Of a DNA stretch of 64,000 bases, positions 63,603-64,000 are shown one piece after another (position 1 is the first letter of the stretch; every line of letters begins with the position of its first letter). A program made the position numbers and the translations under genes. The notes under the pieces were generated by a model that worked only from the letters and a program-made list of their open reading frames with translations, was not told the DNA's origin and searched no databases. Source of the stretch: Hahella sp. (lineage in GTDB: Bacteria > Pseudomonadota > Gammaproteobacteria > Pseudomonadales > Oleiphilaceae); contig JANQMN010000142.1 in assembly GCA_028280065.1 (NCBI GenBank), positions 32,706 through 96,705 on the forward strand, written 5' to 3'.

Positions 63603-63975
63603 AAAGCGGCTAAATTTTGTGGTTTTTGAGCGCCACTTAGAAAGCCTTTACCAAGACTGGTATCTGACTGTAGTGATATGCCCACTGCATTGCTATATTT
63701 AATAGATCTTCTCTAAATCTCCGAAGTCACACCTGAAAAAGCTGATTCAAGGAGGTTAAAACTTCATTTATCTACATATATAAAAGATATCTGGGGAACG
63801 AAGGTATACGATTGTAATTCATAATAGTAATTATAAATCAGTAGAAGAATGTAAAAACGCTATTGATAGATACTTTCTAGCCCCAATTTCTCACCACTAG
63901 AATAGAAAAAGGCCTTGCTTTATGGCATAACTGTTTTGCGATCAACAAGTTACTATCCATAAGAGGCAAGGCCTT
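63603..63975. other. AT-rich region up to the IS1380-type element
   Basis: About 370 nt with no supported gene. The left end of the insertion sequence must lie in here: candidate ends are the CCCCAATTTCTCACCAC block at 63881-63897 or the AAGGCCTTGC block at 63909. No matching copy is visible because the right end is outside the window. Confidence 0.4.
63909..63975 (+). promoter_or_regulatory. Inverted repeat upstream of the transposase start
   Basis: AAGGCCTTGC (63909-63918) and GCAAGGCCTT (63966-63975) are perfect 10-nt inverted arms, extended by TTTATGG/CCATAAGA. The right arm ends at the base before the ATG and would hide the translation start in a hairpin, as is known for transposase genes protected against read-through transcription. 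Confidence 0.55.
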
Positions 63976-64000
63976 ATGCAAACAGAGTGTAACGCAACTC
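63976..64000 (+). CDS. IS1380-family transposase, 5' fragment (cut by window end)
   Basis: ATG 63976 opens the reading frame MQTECNAT, which matches the N-terminal start I know for IS1380-family transposases. Only 25 nt are inside the window, so the call rests on this short match and the neighbouring inverted repeat. Confidence 0.55.

Larger units (their letters stand above)
63881..64000 (+). mobile_element. Left part of an IS1380-family insertion sequence (truncated by window end)
   Basis: The transposase start at 63976 and the hairpin before it mark the left part of an IS1380-like element. The exact left boundary is not fixed; 63881 is a guess from a C-rich block that could be the terminal repeat. 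Confidence 0.5.

Overview
The window reads as chromosomal DNA of a marine-type gammaproteobacterium (Oceanospirillales/Pseudomonadales-like, Hahella being one possibility; this is inferred from gene content, not proven). The pointers are outer-membrane barrels, a Pseudomonas-type glucose ABC transporter with its two-component system, class I DAHP synthase, cytochrome c', and Sec and lipoprotein signals. Base composition is even (about 50-55% GC by eye) until roughly 62.5 kb, where it becomes clearly AT-rich. That end carries a TumE/TumA toxin-antitoxin pair and the first codons of an IS1380-type transposase cut by the window edge.

Layout. 0.3-7.0 kb: a lipoprotein serine hydrolase, RDD membrane protein, HAD phosphatase and VOC pair, LysR regulator, a GlgC-family protein that has lost several catalytic residues, GNAT acetyltransferase and a periplasmic binding protein. 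7.2-16.6 kb: an outer-membrane barrel, a 1.2-kaa membrane Ser/Thr kinase with TPR-like repeats, and a 1.3-kaa secreted repeat protein (DUF4214, Ig-like and PPC domains). 16.8-25.1 kb: a sugar (probably glucose) uptake locus, gtsABCD-like, with an AGE-family epimerase downstream of a terminator and an OmpR/histidine-kinase pair upstream. 25.2-28.5 kb: periplasmic glutaredoxin-like protein, RhtB exporter and DAHP synthase, whose leader looks like an aromatic-amino-acid attenuator. 28.8-34.5 kb: a response regulator-histidine kinase-porin operon next to a frameshifted EAL gene.

34.7-48.3 kb is the most interesting block and is all on the minus strand: S8 protease lipoprotein, PrcB-like lipoprotein, Anbu (proteasome-like) peptidase, a DUF2126 transglutaminase, a fused ATP-grasp/alpha-E protein, a second transglutaminase, a second ATP-grasp, and a separate alpha-E protein. 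The ATP-grasp/alpha-E module is therefore present twice, once fused and once split, beside two proteolytic systems. Peptide synthesis or tagging coupled to proteolysis is the inferred theme.

48.5-62.5 kb: GH13 amylase, alanine dehydrogenase, another orphan periplasmic binding protein, a VOC protein, an exosortase-system acyltransferase without a visible exosortase, a squalene-cyclase-like protein, thioesterase, EAL/HDOD signalling protein, a histidine kinase paired with a periplasmic molybdopterin-fold protein, cytochrome b561, cytochrome c' and an ABC exporter. No rRNA, tRNA or CRISPR array was seen.
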